From Acridotheres tristis (lineage: Eukaryota; Chordata; Aves; Passeriformes; Sturnidae): a stretch of 64,000 nucleotides of DNA. Positions 25,214 to 38,100 of this stretch are shown here, one piece after another. The stretch is from assembly GCA_037013685.1 (NCBI GenBank), contig CM072894.1:14519449-14583448 (forward strand), in the 5' to 3' direction. Both the position numbers and the translations under genes were made by a program. How positions within the stretch are numbered: position 1 is the first letter of the stretch; each line of letters starts with the position of its first letter. The notes under the pieces were generated by a model, which was not told the origin of the DNA, made no database searches, and worked only from the letters and a program-made list of their open reading frames with translations.

Positions 25214-25237
25214 TTTTTTTTTTTTTTTTCCCCCCCC
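25214..25237. repeat. T16-C8 homopolymer junction
   Basis: Sixteen T's are followed by eight C's. Likely polymorphic in length; in the minus orientation it reads G8A16. Confidence 0.85.
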
Positions 25238-26070
25238 ATTTGTTTGGCTTAACAATCCACAAGGTAGTAAGAAATGAGAAAGGAAACTATCCCAGGTGTC
25301 AAGATACTGTGCTGACTTGCCTCTTCCTGTACTAACAGGAGCTGTCCATCCCTCCCGTGCTCCCTCTGCACTGCACCCTTTCTCACAAGGGGTCAATGTA
25401 CTCACACCAGCACCAGTTTCTCTTAACTCTTCTTCACTGTCAGCTTTTTTTTTTTTTTTTTAAATCTTTTGGATTTCCTCAGCTATCTGCCTCCTTGAAT
25501 ACAATTCTCAGGGATAAGTTGGTATAAAAGCAGCAAAAGGCCTTGTGGAAGATAATCTATTGGGGGAGTGTAGGCTTGTTAGTTAATTAGCTCTGGAAGT
25601 TTTAAGATTTTGAAGAGCAATGAGGATTACTGCATAAAACATAACAGATGCTTTACAGTTCTTGCAGTTTTTTCTCTTCAGGTTATCACAAGGGATTGTG
25701 GTTTGAGAATATTTGCTCTCTGAGTTTGAGAATTTATGAAATGGGGCATTCCTGTTATTTTGAAAATGAGCATATGGTATAGTTGTGGTAGTCTCAAATC
25801 TCAAAGCATTCATCAGGCTGTGTTGGGATGTAACAGAGTATGGAACTGGAGTGCAAGGTGCTCTCTAGTGTACTGAAATACACTGCAAAGCTCAGGTCAT
25901 CTGCAGTTAATGGCATGAAAAGATGACATTGCTTGCTTTCTGAAATTCTGCTCTTACTTTAAGCCCTTTGCAATTCTTTGAATGACAACTTGCAGCAGAT
26001 AAATATTTTGGTTCCAGAACTTTTGCATTGCATTCAGAAAATTGTAGTACTTAGTATATGTCACCCATCA

Positions 26071-26120
26071 AGATACAACTGTGAATATTGTAAGATACAA
26101 TTGTGAATATTGTATCTTAT
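26071..26120. repeat. 22-bp tandem duplication with embedded hairpin
   Basis: Two 22-base copies (26,071-26,092 and 26,093-26,114) differ at one base (ACAACTGTG versus ACAATTGTG). The second copy together with the next bases forms an inverted repeat: AAGATACAAT pairs with ATTGTATCTT at 26,111-26,120 across a 7-base loop. Replication slippage at a hairpin is a simple explanation. Confidence 0.8.
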
Positions 26121-29100
26121 CTGATCCTCAATTACCTCTGATGCAGTGAAGGTAGAGCCAGATGTTAAATGCCATAATACCTCAGTTAACAAAGGGGAAA
26201 TTTCCCCAGATCCATAGAATGCACTTGAATATTTTATCCTCAGGCTGATGGACGTACAGAGTTGAAAGAATTACAGGAACTTCAGTCTCCTATGTGACTG
26301 TAACATCCCTCTGGCTGCATAAGTTACTAGATTGTCACCACATACTCTGCTTGCCTAACTACAGATGCAGCTCAAATGTCGATTGAAGGGCTATTTTCTA
26401 TTGTTATTTTGCCCACATGTGAAAAAAATACATGTTCTTTTCAAATGTAAAATTTGTCTTTTTGCTGCAGTTTCACAGAGCACGCATAATCTTACAACAG
26501 GAAGTTTATGGTTTCCATTATTTAACAAATGCCAATGTTTTAAAAACAAAACACCTAAAACATTTTGAAAACTTGTGTCCTAAGGATTTTTAAAAATGTT
26601 TTTTCACAAAATTAATATGTTTTATGACACCTTATGTAATGCACAAAGCAAGCAGGGTAATTATGACAAAAATTGTCTCTGCACTGTGCAGTCATTTGAC
26701 ATCATTCTGTACTGTCAGAGAAAGTGCTGCCAAAGAGTAGCTAGTGTTCTAACACGGTTACATTCAGTGAGAGCACTGAATATTATTAAGTAAGCATTGC
26801 TTAATTTATGTTATCAGTAGTACATTGGTAAAAATAACAAAATGTTTGGTAATTTGTTGTGGTATAAGGTATCTTTTGGTGCTAGTAAGTGAAGGTCTTA
26901 CTCTGTTTGCCACAAATAAAGCCTTTTTTTCTGATGTCCTGTAATACATCACATTGCATGAAATTGCACTAATATTTCCCAGAGTGATAAATCATGCCCA
27001 CTAACTTACACATTTGTATTGTTTCCTAAGTGATTGTTCCCCTCAGATCATGTGCAATAATTCTTTTGATTTTCTCAAACGTGAAGCTTGGAGCCTTAAC
27101 ATATTGTACATTTTGCATACAACTGTGATTCTTCTTAGATATTAGCAAACGCTGACATTGCTTTCTATAAACATATTAATTGACATGTTAAAAATTCATT
27201 AGACAACCTGAGCTTCCAAGGCTTGTAAAAATAGAAGCCTTGTAAACCAATCTAACTATATCAGTGCTGCCCCAGTCTGTTGCTTATCAATATTGGTACC
27301 TTAACAATTTGCAGCTGCTGAACTACCAGACAGCTCTTGTAATGACAGGTGATGCCAATGCACAATGAGGCATGTTAGAACTGTGCTGATTACATTATTG
27401 ATGATTGTTTGAATATGAGCAAGTTAACCTGTTAGGAAAACACTGTTAATGCTTCATTCCTCAGTGAAATTATTCAATAAAACTTTGTTTATTGAAAATA
27501 ACTTTTTTTTTTGTTATTTAACATTTAAAATAAGGAGTTTAAGAGGGAGCAGTAGCTAGGTATGAGTAGAAGTAGCAACTTTAGACAGTTGAAGTGCTTT
27601 TTCCCTTACTTTATATAGCTACATTTTTTCCAATCATATAGCCATCTAAATGTTTCACAAGTTTTAAAATGTTGTGAGATTGCATTGAACACAGAAATGG
27701 TATTAAATAGGTTTCTGTTTACAAATAGGTGAAATGCAGTTTTTGTGGCAGAATGCAGGCCTTGCATAGTTATGCATCTTGCTTCACAGTTTTCTACACC
27801 TGCTGATTTTGCTGCGTGACAGGATGATGCACTGTGGTGTTGGTGAGGTGCTGTGATTCTGAAATATACCAGGCAGTTTTTTATTACTCTGCTTTCTGCT
27901 GGCAAACTGTTGGGTGCAGTTATGTCAGTGCTGAAGGTATGACAAACTTGGGGCACACCTGCAGCTCAGTCAGTCATTTTGCATGTAAGGGAGGTTAATC
28001 TTGTCTCCTAGAGCACACTGATTCACACTGAGAGATGTCTCACAGACTCCTCTTGCAAGCAAACCACAAGGCTCAAAGCCAGTCTGCTCTGTTCTAGTAT
28101 CCATTACTTGCACCTGTGTGGCACGGAAAGTGATCCTTAAGACTAAGGTAAGTCTTGTGTGTAGAGGAAGACTGTGTAACTACTTACTACAGTCCCTGAA
28201 GAACAGCGACTGAAAAGGCAGCATTCAGGTCAGGAGAGCAATGTAAAATTAATATTATGACTTTAAACAGTAAGTTTTGTTCATTTTGTTGTTTATTTTT
28301 CTGTGTCTTAGTATATATATGGTTTATGAAGCTTTTTTTACTTTATGGCAGTCAACCTGCTGCCATTCTACGACTATTGTGGTCTCATAATGAGTAGTTC
28401 CTAATTGAGTTATTTATTGGGGACTGGTGTACTGCTGATTCCTAGCAGAGGATGTGTTCCAATAAATTTTTAACACTTCTCAGAATTACTGAACTTGTAA
28501 GATCTAATGAATTTATAACATAACTGATTATGGCAGTTGTTCTTCCTATAGGTACTTGTGCAGGTACCAGAAAGTTAAACATATGGGACCAGACTTTGTT
28601 TAACAACACATGCTATTGTATTTTAATTTGACACTTCTCAGTACATCCCATTTAGATACAGTAGACTATCAGTCTCCTTAGTCCTAGTATAATTTGATAC
28701 AATTTCAAAGATTAATTAGGTTAAGAATCATTGATGTGGAAGGCAACATTAGTATGGTCTGCTTCAAAATGAAAGCGAGGAAAAAAGTTTAATGTGATTT
28801 TTATGTCATCTAGTTTACACTTGACAGTGTCCAACTGTATCTGCCATAATTTTGATTTAAAAGAACCTTGTTTTCCTAAGCTAAGAAAAAAATTTGAGCA
28901 TAAGGACTCATTATCAAGGGATATTCCAGAGAAGATGAATTTGAGTAAGATAATAAGTAAACACCCTCAAAGTTTTTACTCTGCCTTGTGCAGCAAGACT
29001 TTCAAAGATGATGCAGGAATCTCCTAATGGGATTTTATAATGAAAATGCTAATAAAAGCTAGCTAGTCTCTTTTTTTGCATGACTGTGTATGACCAAAAA

Positions 29101-30670
29101 AAAGTAATTGCATGATCTTTCTTCCTTTGGCCACCTGCTAACAACTGGATGGTGAATCTTTGACTTGAAATTGTAAATGCCTATGCATGTTTAGGTGCAC
29201 TTCATCATTCTGTTAAAATGAGATTATTTAATACGTTACAATTAAGAAAACCCCTTATGAATCTGTATGAAAAATTATGGAAAAGATTCAGCCTTTGTCT
29301 GTTTCTGCAGTCTGTTGTCTGCAATGCAGGTGCAGTCTCTGCCAGACAGATGCTTATTTGGTAGATTGTGGGGTCTCTGCATAGTCAGTACCATGCTTGA
29401 CGCTTATCTTGGAATAAGTACACCAATATTTTAAACTTCAAACAGCATTATGAGAGCTTAAGACTTGCAAAGTTAAGAATGTGAAAACTAGGAAATGGAA
29501 TACAACTGTAGCTGGGTCTGTCAGTGGGCATAATCGACAGTAACTTTTGTTTTTTTCTCACCACACTTTGTGCACAGCATGGGTAATATGTGCTTCAACA
29601 ATAGTAAAAGAAATGTTAAAAATCTTTGCAATACTTCCATGACAGAAATAAAAGAGCATTCTCCTGACATAGGGGGAAACCAGCACAGAGAGGAGTCTCC
29701 AGCAATGCTAATGCCTGGGCTGAGTCCCGAGGTGTGGTGTGTCAGCCCTTGGAGCAATGCAGGGTGTGCTCACAGCAGAACTGTTGCCTGGAGCAGCAGC
29801 AGGAGCATTCAGCAGTGCCCAGTTAGAGCCTGAGTCCAATACAGCAACTCTGAAAATTCGAGCCTGCAGTTCTCCACTCAGGCTCCCAGCAAAGTCGTGT
29901 GTTAGTAGTGAGTGATTTAAGCAACTTGCCGAGCATTTCTAGCAGCTCTGTAGTGGAGCTCAGGCTGCAGATAGATTCTGCACTGCAGCATGTAAGTGCC
30001 TTAACAGTGAGAGAATCTTTTTCTCTTGCAGTCTCCTGCCTTTTTTACAATTTCTGCAGCAAATGACTTTTTTTCATGAGGTAGCTGTTCTCATGACTTT
30101 GATTGTCTTGAGTAATCAGTCTGTGAGGGGAAGGAAAATATAATCTTGTAATTTAAAGAGCCTATTAGCTGGGTTTCTTTAAAAACAAGCTATTCTGCCC
30201 TAAGGAATCATGGTAAATCTTGAATTTTTCATAAGTGAGTGCTTTTAAAATTGTTAAAACTAGAGCCTGGCTTCCGCAACAATTGAATAAATAAATTTGT
30301 GCTCTTTGGAGTAGCATTAGAGACTTGAACTGCTTTGTGTTTCAGTGGTACTTGGTCAGGTATTGTCAGATTCCGCTCTTGAGAACTTCACATTCTTTTA
30401 GACAGGTGACATCAGAAGCAGCAGAACCTTATTGTCAGGTTTGACAGCTAAAATGGACTAATGACACTCCTAGTCCCATAAGTAATGTGAAAGTATTAAG
30501 CACTATTAACATATGGGTGGGGATATTAATGCTATAGTCTTATTCTATATAGTGTTAAACTGCTGACAATGAATATGTATTGTCTGTAAATGTACAAAAT
30601 AGATTTCAAAAATTGAAATAATTCTTTAAAAAGTGTCTGAAACTGCTGAAGCTTTAGAGAATAAATCCAA

Positions 30671-31064
30671 TGGGGAGTGGCTGAGAGAGCTAGGGGGTGT
30701 TTAGCCTGGAGAAAAGGAGGCTCAGGGGAGACCTTGCCACTCTCTACAACTCCCTGCCAGGAGGTTGTAGGGGGTTGGCCTCTTGTCCCAGGTAACAGAC
30801 GACACAGGATGAGAGGAAATGGCCTCAAGCTGCACCTGGAGAGGTTCAGATTGGACATCAGGAATAATTTCTTCACTGAAATGGTAGTTAAGCCCTGAAA
30901 TGGACTGCCCAGAGAGGTGGTGGGGTCACCATCCTTGGAAGTGTTCAAGAAACAACTGGACATGGTGCTTGTGCTATGGTTTAATGGACACAGTGGTGTT
31001 TGGTCAAAGGTTGGACTCAATGACCCTGAAGGTCTTTTCCAACCCTGAAAATTCTGTTTTTATG
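30671..31064 (+). mobile_element. CR1 LINE 3' fragment, plus orientation
   Basis: The segment follows the avian CR1 3' end in order. It has the GAGTGGCTGAG...TTTAGCCTGGAGAA region, GAGGAAATGGCCTCAAG, GGTTCAGATTGGACAT, AATTTCTTCAC and CTGCCCAGAGAGGTGGTGG. It ends in AAGGTCTTTTCCAACC followed by a degenerate ATTCTG...TATGAC tail. It is 5'-truncated, as most CR1 copies are, and carries point changes and a stop in the C-terminal part of the old ORF2 frame, so it is inactive. Confidence 0.92.
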
Positions 31065-31724
31065 ACTTTTACTGATCGAGGTTTGAGTAAGGCTAAGTCC
31101 ACTGTACTGAGAGACCCCTTCTTTGTTGCAGGCAGGTGACAAATGCTCTTGAGCAGGTGATATTCCTGAAAGGATAGACAAGAGCCACCTACACTGACAT
31201 TGTCTTCCTCTTTCAAACAGGTTGGAGAAAACGTTTCAAGCAACCTCTGCTGTCTTTCCTTGGCATGTGGGTTAGTCTCATGATCTCATGAATGTTACAA
31301 AAACAGCTTAAGAAACCAGACAATGGAGCTTTACAAATTTAAACATCAGAGAAATTTGCATAGATGCTCAGTAATAACAAATTTTGACAAAAGTAATGTC
31401 AACATCTGATTATGTTGTCAGCTTCATAATTTGGTTGTATTGGCAACTATGTTAACTCGGTAGATTTGTTGAGTCTCAATTGTCCCCATCATAGTTACAA
31501 TCTATTATGTAGCTCAGGTTGGGGCAGTGAGAGGCTGACAAAAAAGGTGTGGTGTAATTCTTTTTTTTACCACTTTCAGTGAATTTGCATTTGCCAGTAT
31601 TTCTGCATATAGCTTGGTGGTGGTGTGTTGTTGCAGTGTAAAAGATCTGGCAAAACCGTGCCACTGAAGGAATCCCATGGAAGTCTCTTATGGGTTTTTT
31701 TGTAGTTCTCAGAACCTTTTAACC

Positions 31725-31744
31725 TTTTTTTTTTTTTTTTTTTT
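31725..31744. repeat. T20 homopolymer run
   Basis: Twenty consecutive T's. No processed pseudogene or SINE body is visible next to it. Confidence 0.85.
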
Positions 31745-31879
31745 AACTGTAAATTAGAAGTTTGATTAAGTTCCTGCATCACAGTTTTTCAAGAAAGGAT
31801 GTGATATATTTTTTTTCTTTATTTTAAACTGAACATCTAGACCTTGAGCAAGGATAGGAGAACTTCTTTCTTGTTCAGA

Positions 31880-32110
31880 GGGGGCGGTTTACTCTAACCT
31901 TGTTTGGCGAATGTTTAAAAATAAAGGAAGCGGAGGCTGGCGTTAAACGGCAGACAGCAGAGCCTGTGGCCGGCAGGAACGTGCGGGATTTATAATCTCC
32001 CCGTGCAGCACACGGCTGCTTCCTGCCCCATGCAGTTATCGGAGGGCTGTTCTGCCAGGTGTCCGTGATAACTGTGGGAATTGTCACGGGCAGTTAGGAG
32101 CCAACATCAC
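31880..32110. promoter_or_regulatory. GC-richer patch, possible intronic regulatory element
   Basis: It starts with GGGGGCGGTTTACTC and contains several CpGs in an otherwise CpG-poor intron. GATA-type sites occur close together: AGTTATCGG near 32,035 and GTGATAACTG near 32,067. No open frame of note. The regulatory call is inference from composition and motifs only. Confidence 0.25.
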
Positions 32111-35100
32111 GTTTCATGCTGAGTATGGGGCTTGGCAGGTTTGCTTTTGTATGCTTCTACCATATGAATGTCTTTGTAATATCAGCATGATGGAGTGGCT
32201 CATCGTTTTACAGAGCTGGAGATCACATTTTGTGTGACACTGAATCAAAGTTTCTGATTATGTATCTTTTTACTATACATAAATGCTCTTGAATCTGTTC
32301 CTGTCATTTATTGTTGCTACTGTTGTATGGCTTCTTCCATCTTGTGAAAACCTTCAAATTCCTTTTGTGTCAATGACTTGTTGAAATTTATTTTTAAATT
32401 GCTTATAAGGTTGAAGTAGCTGGCTCTGGGCCACAGAAGTACTTTACGCTGTTTAAAAGGATAATTTCGGCTTGAATTTCCAAATGGGTTAGTTTATAAA
32501 ACTCAGCACTGCTGCTTTTGAAGAATTATCAGAGTCTCTCTAAAATGCTTGTTACTAGGATTTGTATATCACGTTTTTCTGCAAAGCCATAGGCAGAACT
32601 TCATTCACTTATCAAAGTGCTGCCAAATGCTTTTTAGAATTAGTAGACTATTAAAAACTTACTTGACATTGCTTTGGATCTTTCAGGTTGCAGGAGTGTG
32701 AGCTGTGGCTTTTGTGGGCTGACTGCAAGCAGCCTTGCCTGGTCCCTGTCACTTCTGAGCATCCTTTACCTGCCTCTTGGTTGTCCCTCAGGCAGCTGGA
32801 ATGCCTTAGCCTTTAGCCCTTCCTTCAGCAGCTATATTTCTTGGTTCTTCTAATTTCTTGACCCCTGTGTTGACTTGCTGAGCTTAGTATTTGTCCTAGT
32901 TGTGTATTTGACCCATGCCCCTGCTCCTGATTGCAGCCTAATGCAACAGACTTCCAAGAGTGGCTAGAAACTTAGAGAGTTTCTTGGAATATCCCAGTAA
33001 AATATGAATCACCTTATGGATGGTCCCCATTTTTAATAAAAATTATTTTGAGCCCTTTTTCCAGTCATTGAAGCCTGAAATAAAAGTTTAATAAATTCAG
33101 ACCCCCTTTTCTTCTTTTTTATTTAATAGAAAAAAAAGAGGAATGCTCATTAAAAATAAAGCTCACTTCTCAAACTTAGGTGTGATTTAGTGCAAAACAT
33201 TTGTTCTTCCTTTTTTAAAGGTATTTAGTGGGAAACCCCCCATAGCACTTGGCTATTCCTTGCAATTACACATTGAAACTGATGAATATGTATATTTTTA
33301 AAAGAAATGTGTATTGACAATGATTACTCTGTGATTCATTCTCTTGCATTTGATTAATTGCTATAGTAGCTACAATTATGAGGTCTCTGAAAAGAAAGTG
33401 AAGAAGGAATAGGAGTTGAACATATATTTACATATATCTGTTCAATTAAAAAATCTTTTAGAGAAAAAACTCTGAGAATTACAGGATCATCCTTGTGCTC
33501 TGTTTTTATATGGCCTCGGTGTAACAAGTTTCTCACCTACTAATGGATGCTCTAGGTGTCACAGTAATATATATGCATGTTATGCATACCTTCTTGGGTT
33601 GTGAGATATATATATTCAGGTAACATGTCTGCATCAGATTATCTCTAACCCTTCAAAGACGAGCTTTTCTGAAATAATTACATTGGCTGAGAAATCTGGT
33701 ATCAGGAAATGGATTTTTTTTTTTTCCTCAAATGAGTATTGCCTTATTGGTAAAGGAATTCTGTAAATAGCCTGAAGTGTTTGCACTGAAGTTTAAGGGC
33801 CAGTTGGATAAATTTGATTAATGCTTTGCCTTAGTATATGTAGAGATTTCCGAGGTTGTGAGTTACTGTCTTCAGAATCATAGCAGTTGATTCTAATTAG
33901 AAAAAGAGTTAAGTAAATTTAAAGACTGTATAAAAGACTGCACTGCAATACAAGGCAGAATGATCTGTTATTAAAAAGGAAAAAAAGAGGTGAGTCAGGC
34001 TTTCATAGGGCTTCCCTGCTAGGAAATTAAATATTGATATTTTTTAGGCGGCAGTGCTCAACTCTTAGAGAAAATAGCTATCTGCTGGAAACATCTTTTA
34101 ATATTTTACAATATATTACACAAAATATGGCCAATTTTGGAGTTCCCTGATATGCAACAATGCAAAATTTTATGCTTAGCTCACTCTTTAATTAGCTCTC
34201 ATTCCGTCTCTCATGATTTATAGCTTCATGACTCCAATATAAAAAGGATATATGACTTAATGAAGCAGAAAGCTGCAATGGGTTCACACCTCTAGTTGTT
34301 TAATGGTTTCCTGGAGGTAGGGGAATGGTTGTGCTGCAGAAGAAGCTGTAAGCATCTCCTCATTTATTATGTCAAGGATGTAACAGTCCACATTGCTGTG
34401 ACTTACAGTTGTTTGCCTCCTTGTCACATATACAATTCATTGGAGGGAGGAGGGAATGTGGCTCTTCCATAAAGCATAAAAATAGCAGGTAAGGTAAGAA
34501 ATGCAGATGTAATTTTTCTTGCTCAAACTGAGTTTAGTGCAGCTGTATGTTTCCACGTATCTGGAAACTTTTTCTTGATCCTAGACCAATAGTGTTTCAG
34601 TGCGATATAATTTCAATAATGGGCTGTAAAACCCTTAGTGGCCAACTGTTTTTCTTAGCTAAGGAGTTTTGGGGAGCCATTTGGAAAAAGGCTACTCTGA
34701 CCATACAAATAACTTTTTAGAAGAAAAGGTTATTTTTGCTGTATTATTTTAAAACCTTTAGTTTCTCTAGTTGTGCTTCTGTCAGTTTCACATATTTGTC
34801 TTTGCAGGATCTTTGATATAGGGTTCTGACTTAATTCCAATACTGTAAATTCAAATTAGTTAATTCTGGATTCTTAATAGTTTAAGCGGTCTAAGCATGT
34901 ATTCTGTAATGGAAAGGGGAAAAGAATCAGGGATATCAGAGAAATGAGTTGCCTTCAGCCGTCTTTGGATCTCCAGAAACAATTTGGTTTCTATTTGGGG
35001 CAGCAGCTTTCAGTACTGAGGGTGAGGAACCCTCTGAAATACAGGAGCAGAATGAAGAATTTTTTTTTTTACTGTGCAGCTGCATGGTAAATGTAAAAGA

Positions 35101-38100
35101 ACTCCCACCTTCTGCCAAGAGTACAGTAACATTACAGGTATGTTTCTGGCACCTGTGTCTGACACGAACACACATTTATTTCTGAATCTGTTGTGATCTA
35201 TCTCCTTTTCCTACATATTTCAGGAAGTGACCTTATTCTTTATTTAGCTTAGAACCTTTTCTGTCTTGATTCTAAGGGCTAAGCTTTGCCCTTAGAGTTT
35301 TGTAGGTACCTCTCCCTTTCCTCCTTCCCTACCTCCTTCTCTCTTTCTTTATTTATTCTTATTTTTTCCCCTCTTGTGAAGTTTGGACTTGCTGCTATTA
35401 ATCTGCAAGAACTGTGTGGTACCTTTTCAGTTTATACATGAACTACTGAGTTTTTAAGTGAAGACCATTACTTCCTTCCATGATGGGAGATATGGTTCCT
35501 GACATAAATTCTGGGGTTCTCACTGAGAAATGTTTTGCTATTGCCAGGTGTTTATTGATTAATTAAGCATTTGTAGAATTTACAAATTCTTCCTTCAAAT
35601 GTGTGGTTACTTTCTCACATTCATAAAATTTCTTTCAGTACTTCTGGACTTCACAGTCTCTTCTGGAACAAGCAGTCTTTGGGACAGCTGGTCCAGGAAT
35701 TTTTAGGTATCTGGGGAAAAAATAGCAACACGCCCCCTCATCCCAGTCTCCTCTAATTTCTCGCAGTGGCTATAATTGTGCAAGTGGGCTGTGCATGTCA
35801 TTGTTGCATTTGGCTTTCGGACCCTGATATAGTCCTTTTAATGTCAGTAAAAAAGAAAATGTGCTTTGCTGTTTTATGATTGCAGTTTGTGCTTACTTCA
35901 TGTTTGCAGTTAAACACATACAGTATTCAAGGAAATAAACAACTTTATGAGGTTCTGGTAGAGTTTGAGAAATCAGTGAAAAACAAAGAGATTACTGCTC
36001 TTGGAAAGCTACATGAGTCCTCTGTATTTGGTAGTGTGTTAGGTTATAATTTCAAAAGTGAATTATAGAAGCTTTCCCAGCACTTCTGAAATTGTTGCAA
36101 CTTCTGGGAAATCTCAAACAAGCTGTGGTTTCTGCTGGACATTCCAAGGAGGCTGTTTCAAAATGTATAATGAGGATCTTGACCAAAGTACGAGGAACAT
36201 GCAAGGGCCATTTTCAGAGTAGAGTAAGGAGTATACATGGCATTCACTGAATAATCCTGGAAGTACTTGCTGCCAGAAAGGAAAATTTCATAGTGCAATG
36301 CCCCTCATGCCCTGTGTTCTGCCTATGTTCTCACTCCTCTCAAATATGGATGGAGGCTTTTAAAAGGTTTTTGTGTCAGCTTGTGACTGTTGAAACCAGA
36401 ATTTTGGCAGTGGTGGTGGTTCCTGATTCTCTCTCTGTGTGTGTGAGCTTACTCATCACCACAACGTAGGCTGAGGTCACCTATGGAGAGCAGCCCTGCC
36501 TGTGAATGAGGGCACCATAAGAAAGTGAACTTTTGCCTAGTTAATGACTTATACTAGAGAGAGTTTTACTTAATATGAAATACGAGCACCTGCGCTGAGA
36601 TATTCCAAGTAAACACATTTATATCAGTGTAAGGTAATAGCTACAGATGCTATTAAGACAGCCAGCACCTTAATTCTTCTTTGGAAATGTCTTATCCAAT
36701 TCGGAGTCATCCTGGCTTAACTTTGAATACGATCAGTTCTATTTTACATAGTGGTATGTTTTGTAGGGAGTTGGCATTTTTGTCAGTAAGAAATATATGT
36801 TGGTAAAAATGTGACTATAAAATGGTGACACTAATAATACCTTTATATATACAGCTGTTTGCATACGTGCTAAGCACGAGGTTATTACTGAACTATTCAG
36901 CTGTTTTTATTCCCAACTCTGGCATTTTTTGAGGTACAAATACATTGATGTGCTTGGCTTCAATCATGCATCTATAGTTGCATGTGTGGGTCCCCCCTTT
37001 TCTAGGGACATGGTGGCATGCTCACTGATCCACCTGTGCAGAAGCATTTGTGAGATCAGAGCCTAAGCATATTACTGCTAAATGTAATTAGATGCTAGAC
37101 TCGCCCTAGAGCACAACTGCTTCCAAGTGTCACCCAAGATTAACTGAAGAGCAGAAATGATTAAGGACACTTGAACTACTGAATACTTGGAAAACCATTC
37201 TGAGGGGACAGGCTTTTCAAATTGATACCCAGGGACTGTAAGCCATTACCGAACATGTAACTCTTTACTGAAAATCGGTTTTTAAGTGTTCCTCTTTGCT
37301 TAGTCTTCCTTTAAAAATAATTTTTTTTCCTGTGAAATAATTTGATCAAAAAGCAGTATCTATATATTGGTATATTGATTGTTTTGCTGCTGATTTTGCT
37401 GAGTGGTGGTGCTTGCTAATAAATCTTTCTTCTTTGTATAAGAAATTTGACATGAGCATCTAGAAGGCAGCGCCAGTATGATCAAATCAAGGACTTCCAA
37501 ACTTGAATGAAATGTTGTATTAAAATGGCAAATAATGGATTCCATACTGCCCTGTTTAGGCTTGCTATGTTTTAGGAACCTTGGGATTAGTGTTCATCTG
37601 TCCCATAAAGGACACAAATCATTTAGATTAGAAGTAATCTGATTGTATTGAAGTACAAATTATAGCACAAAGGCCATTCAAGTGGGTTAAGTGACCAGGG
37701 TTGGTAAACACCATATGACTGCTGATTGGTCGATGAAAGAGTATTAACTGAAAGATAATGATGGATTTTAATCCAAATCTCTAAAGCACAACAGCTGTAG
37801 TTCCCAAATGAGTTCACTCACTGACAGAGTTTTAGGGCACTGATTTATTTGTTCCTATTTCTCTTGCACAACAATTACTTTGAAATATAACTTATTTTTC
37901 CTGTAGAGAATATAGCTATTCCACACAGCTTTCTTTGATTAGATTTCTCTTTTAGTTTCAGGGAGTTCATTACGATTTTTCTGCACTTTGCATTTGAGAA
38001 ATTGCAGTTTTTTTTATTTCAGTGTTCTGCAATATGCTAGGGTAAATTGTAAGGGTGACTTGGTTTAGGAAATTCAGTTGGTGTCTTCTTTTCATTTCTT

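Larger units (their letters stand above)
23961..30670 (+). other. ZNF385B: Presumed ZNF385B first intron, 5' part; no exon recognised
   Basis: AT-rich non-coding DNA after the CpG island. A moderately GC-richer patch at 24,660-24,900 has short open frames in all three + frames but no recognisable protein. Homopolymer runs and one tandem duplication are listed separately. The 27.15-27.48 kb segment is a candidate conserved element (see findings). Confidence 0.5.

Noticed and set aside
30532..31139. Open frames on both strands around 30.5-31.1 kb
   Set aside because: They coincide with the CR1 3' end; the coding remnants belong to the retrotransposon, not to a host gene.
32690..32980. Possible old SINE or other repeat with TTGACCCCTG-like motifs
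   Set aside because: The texture is suggestive but I could not place it in a known family or define ends.
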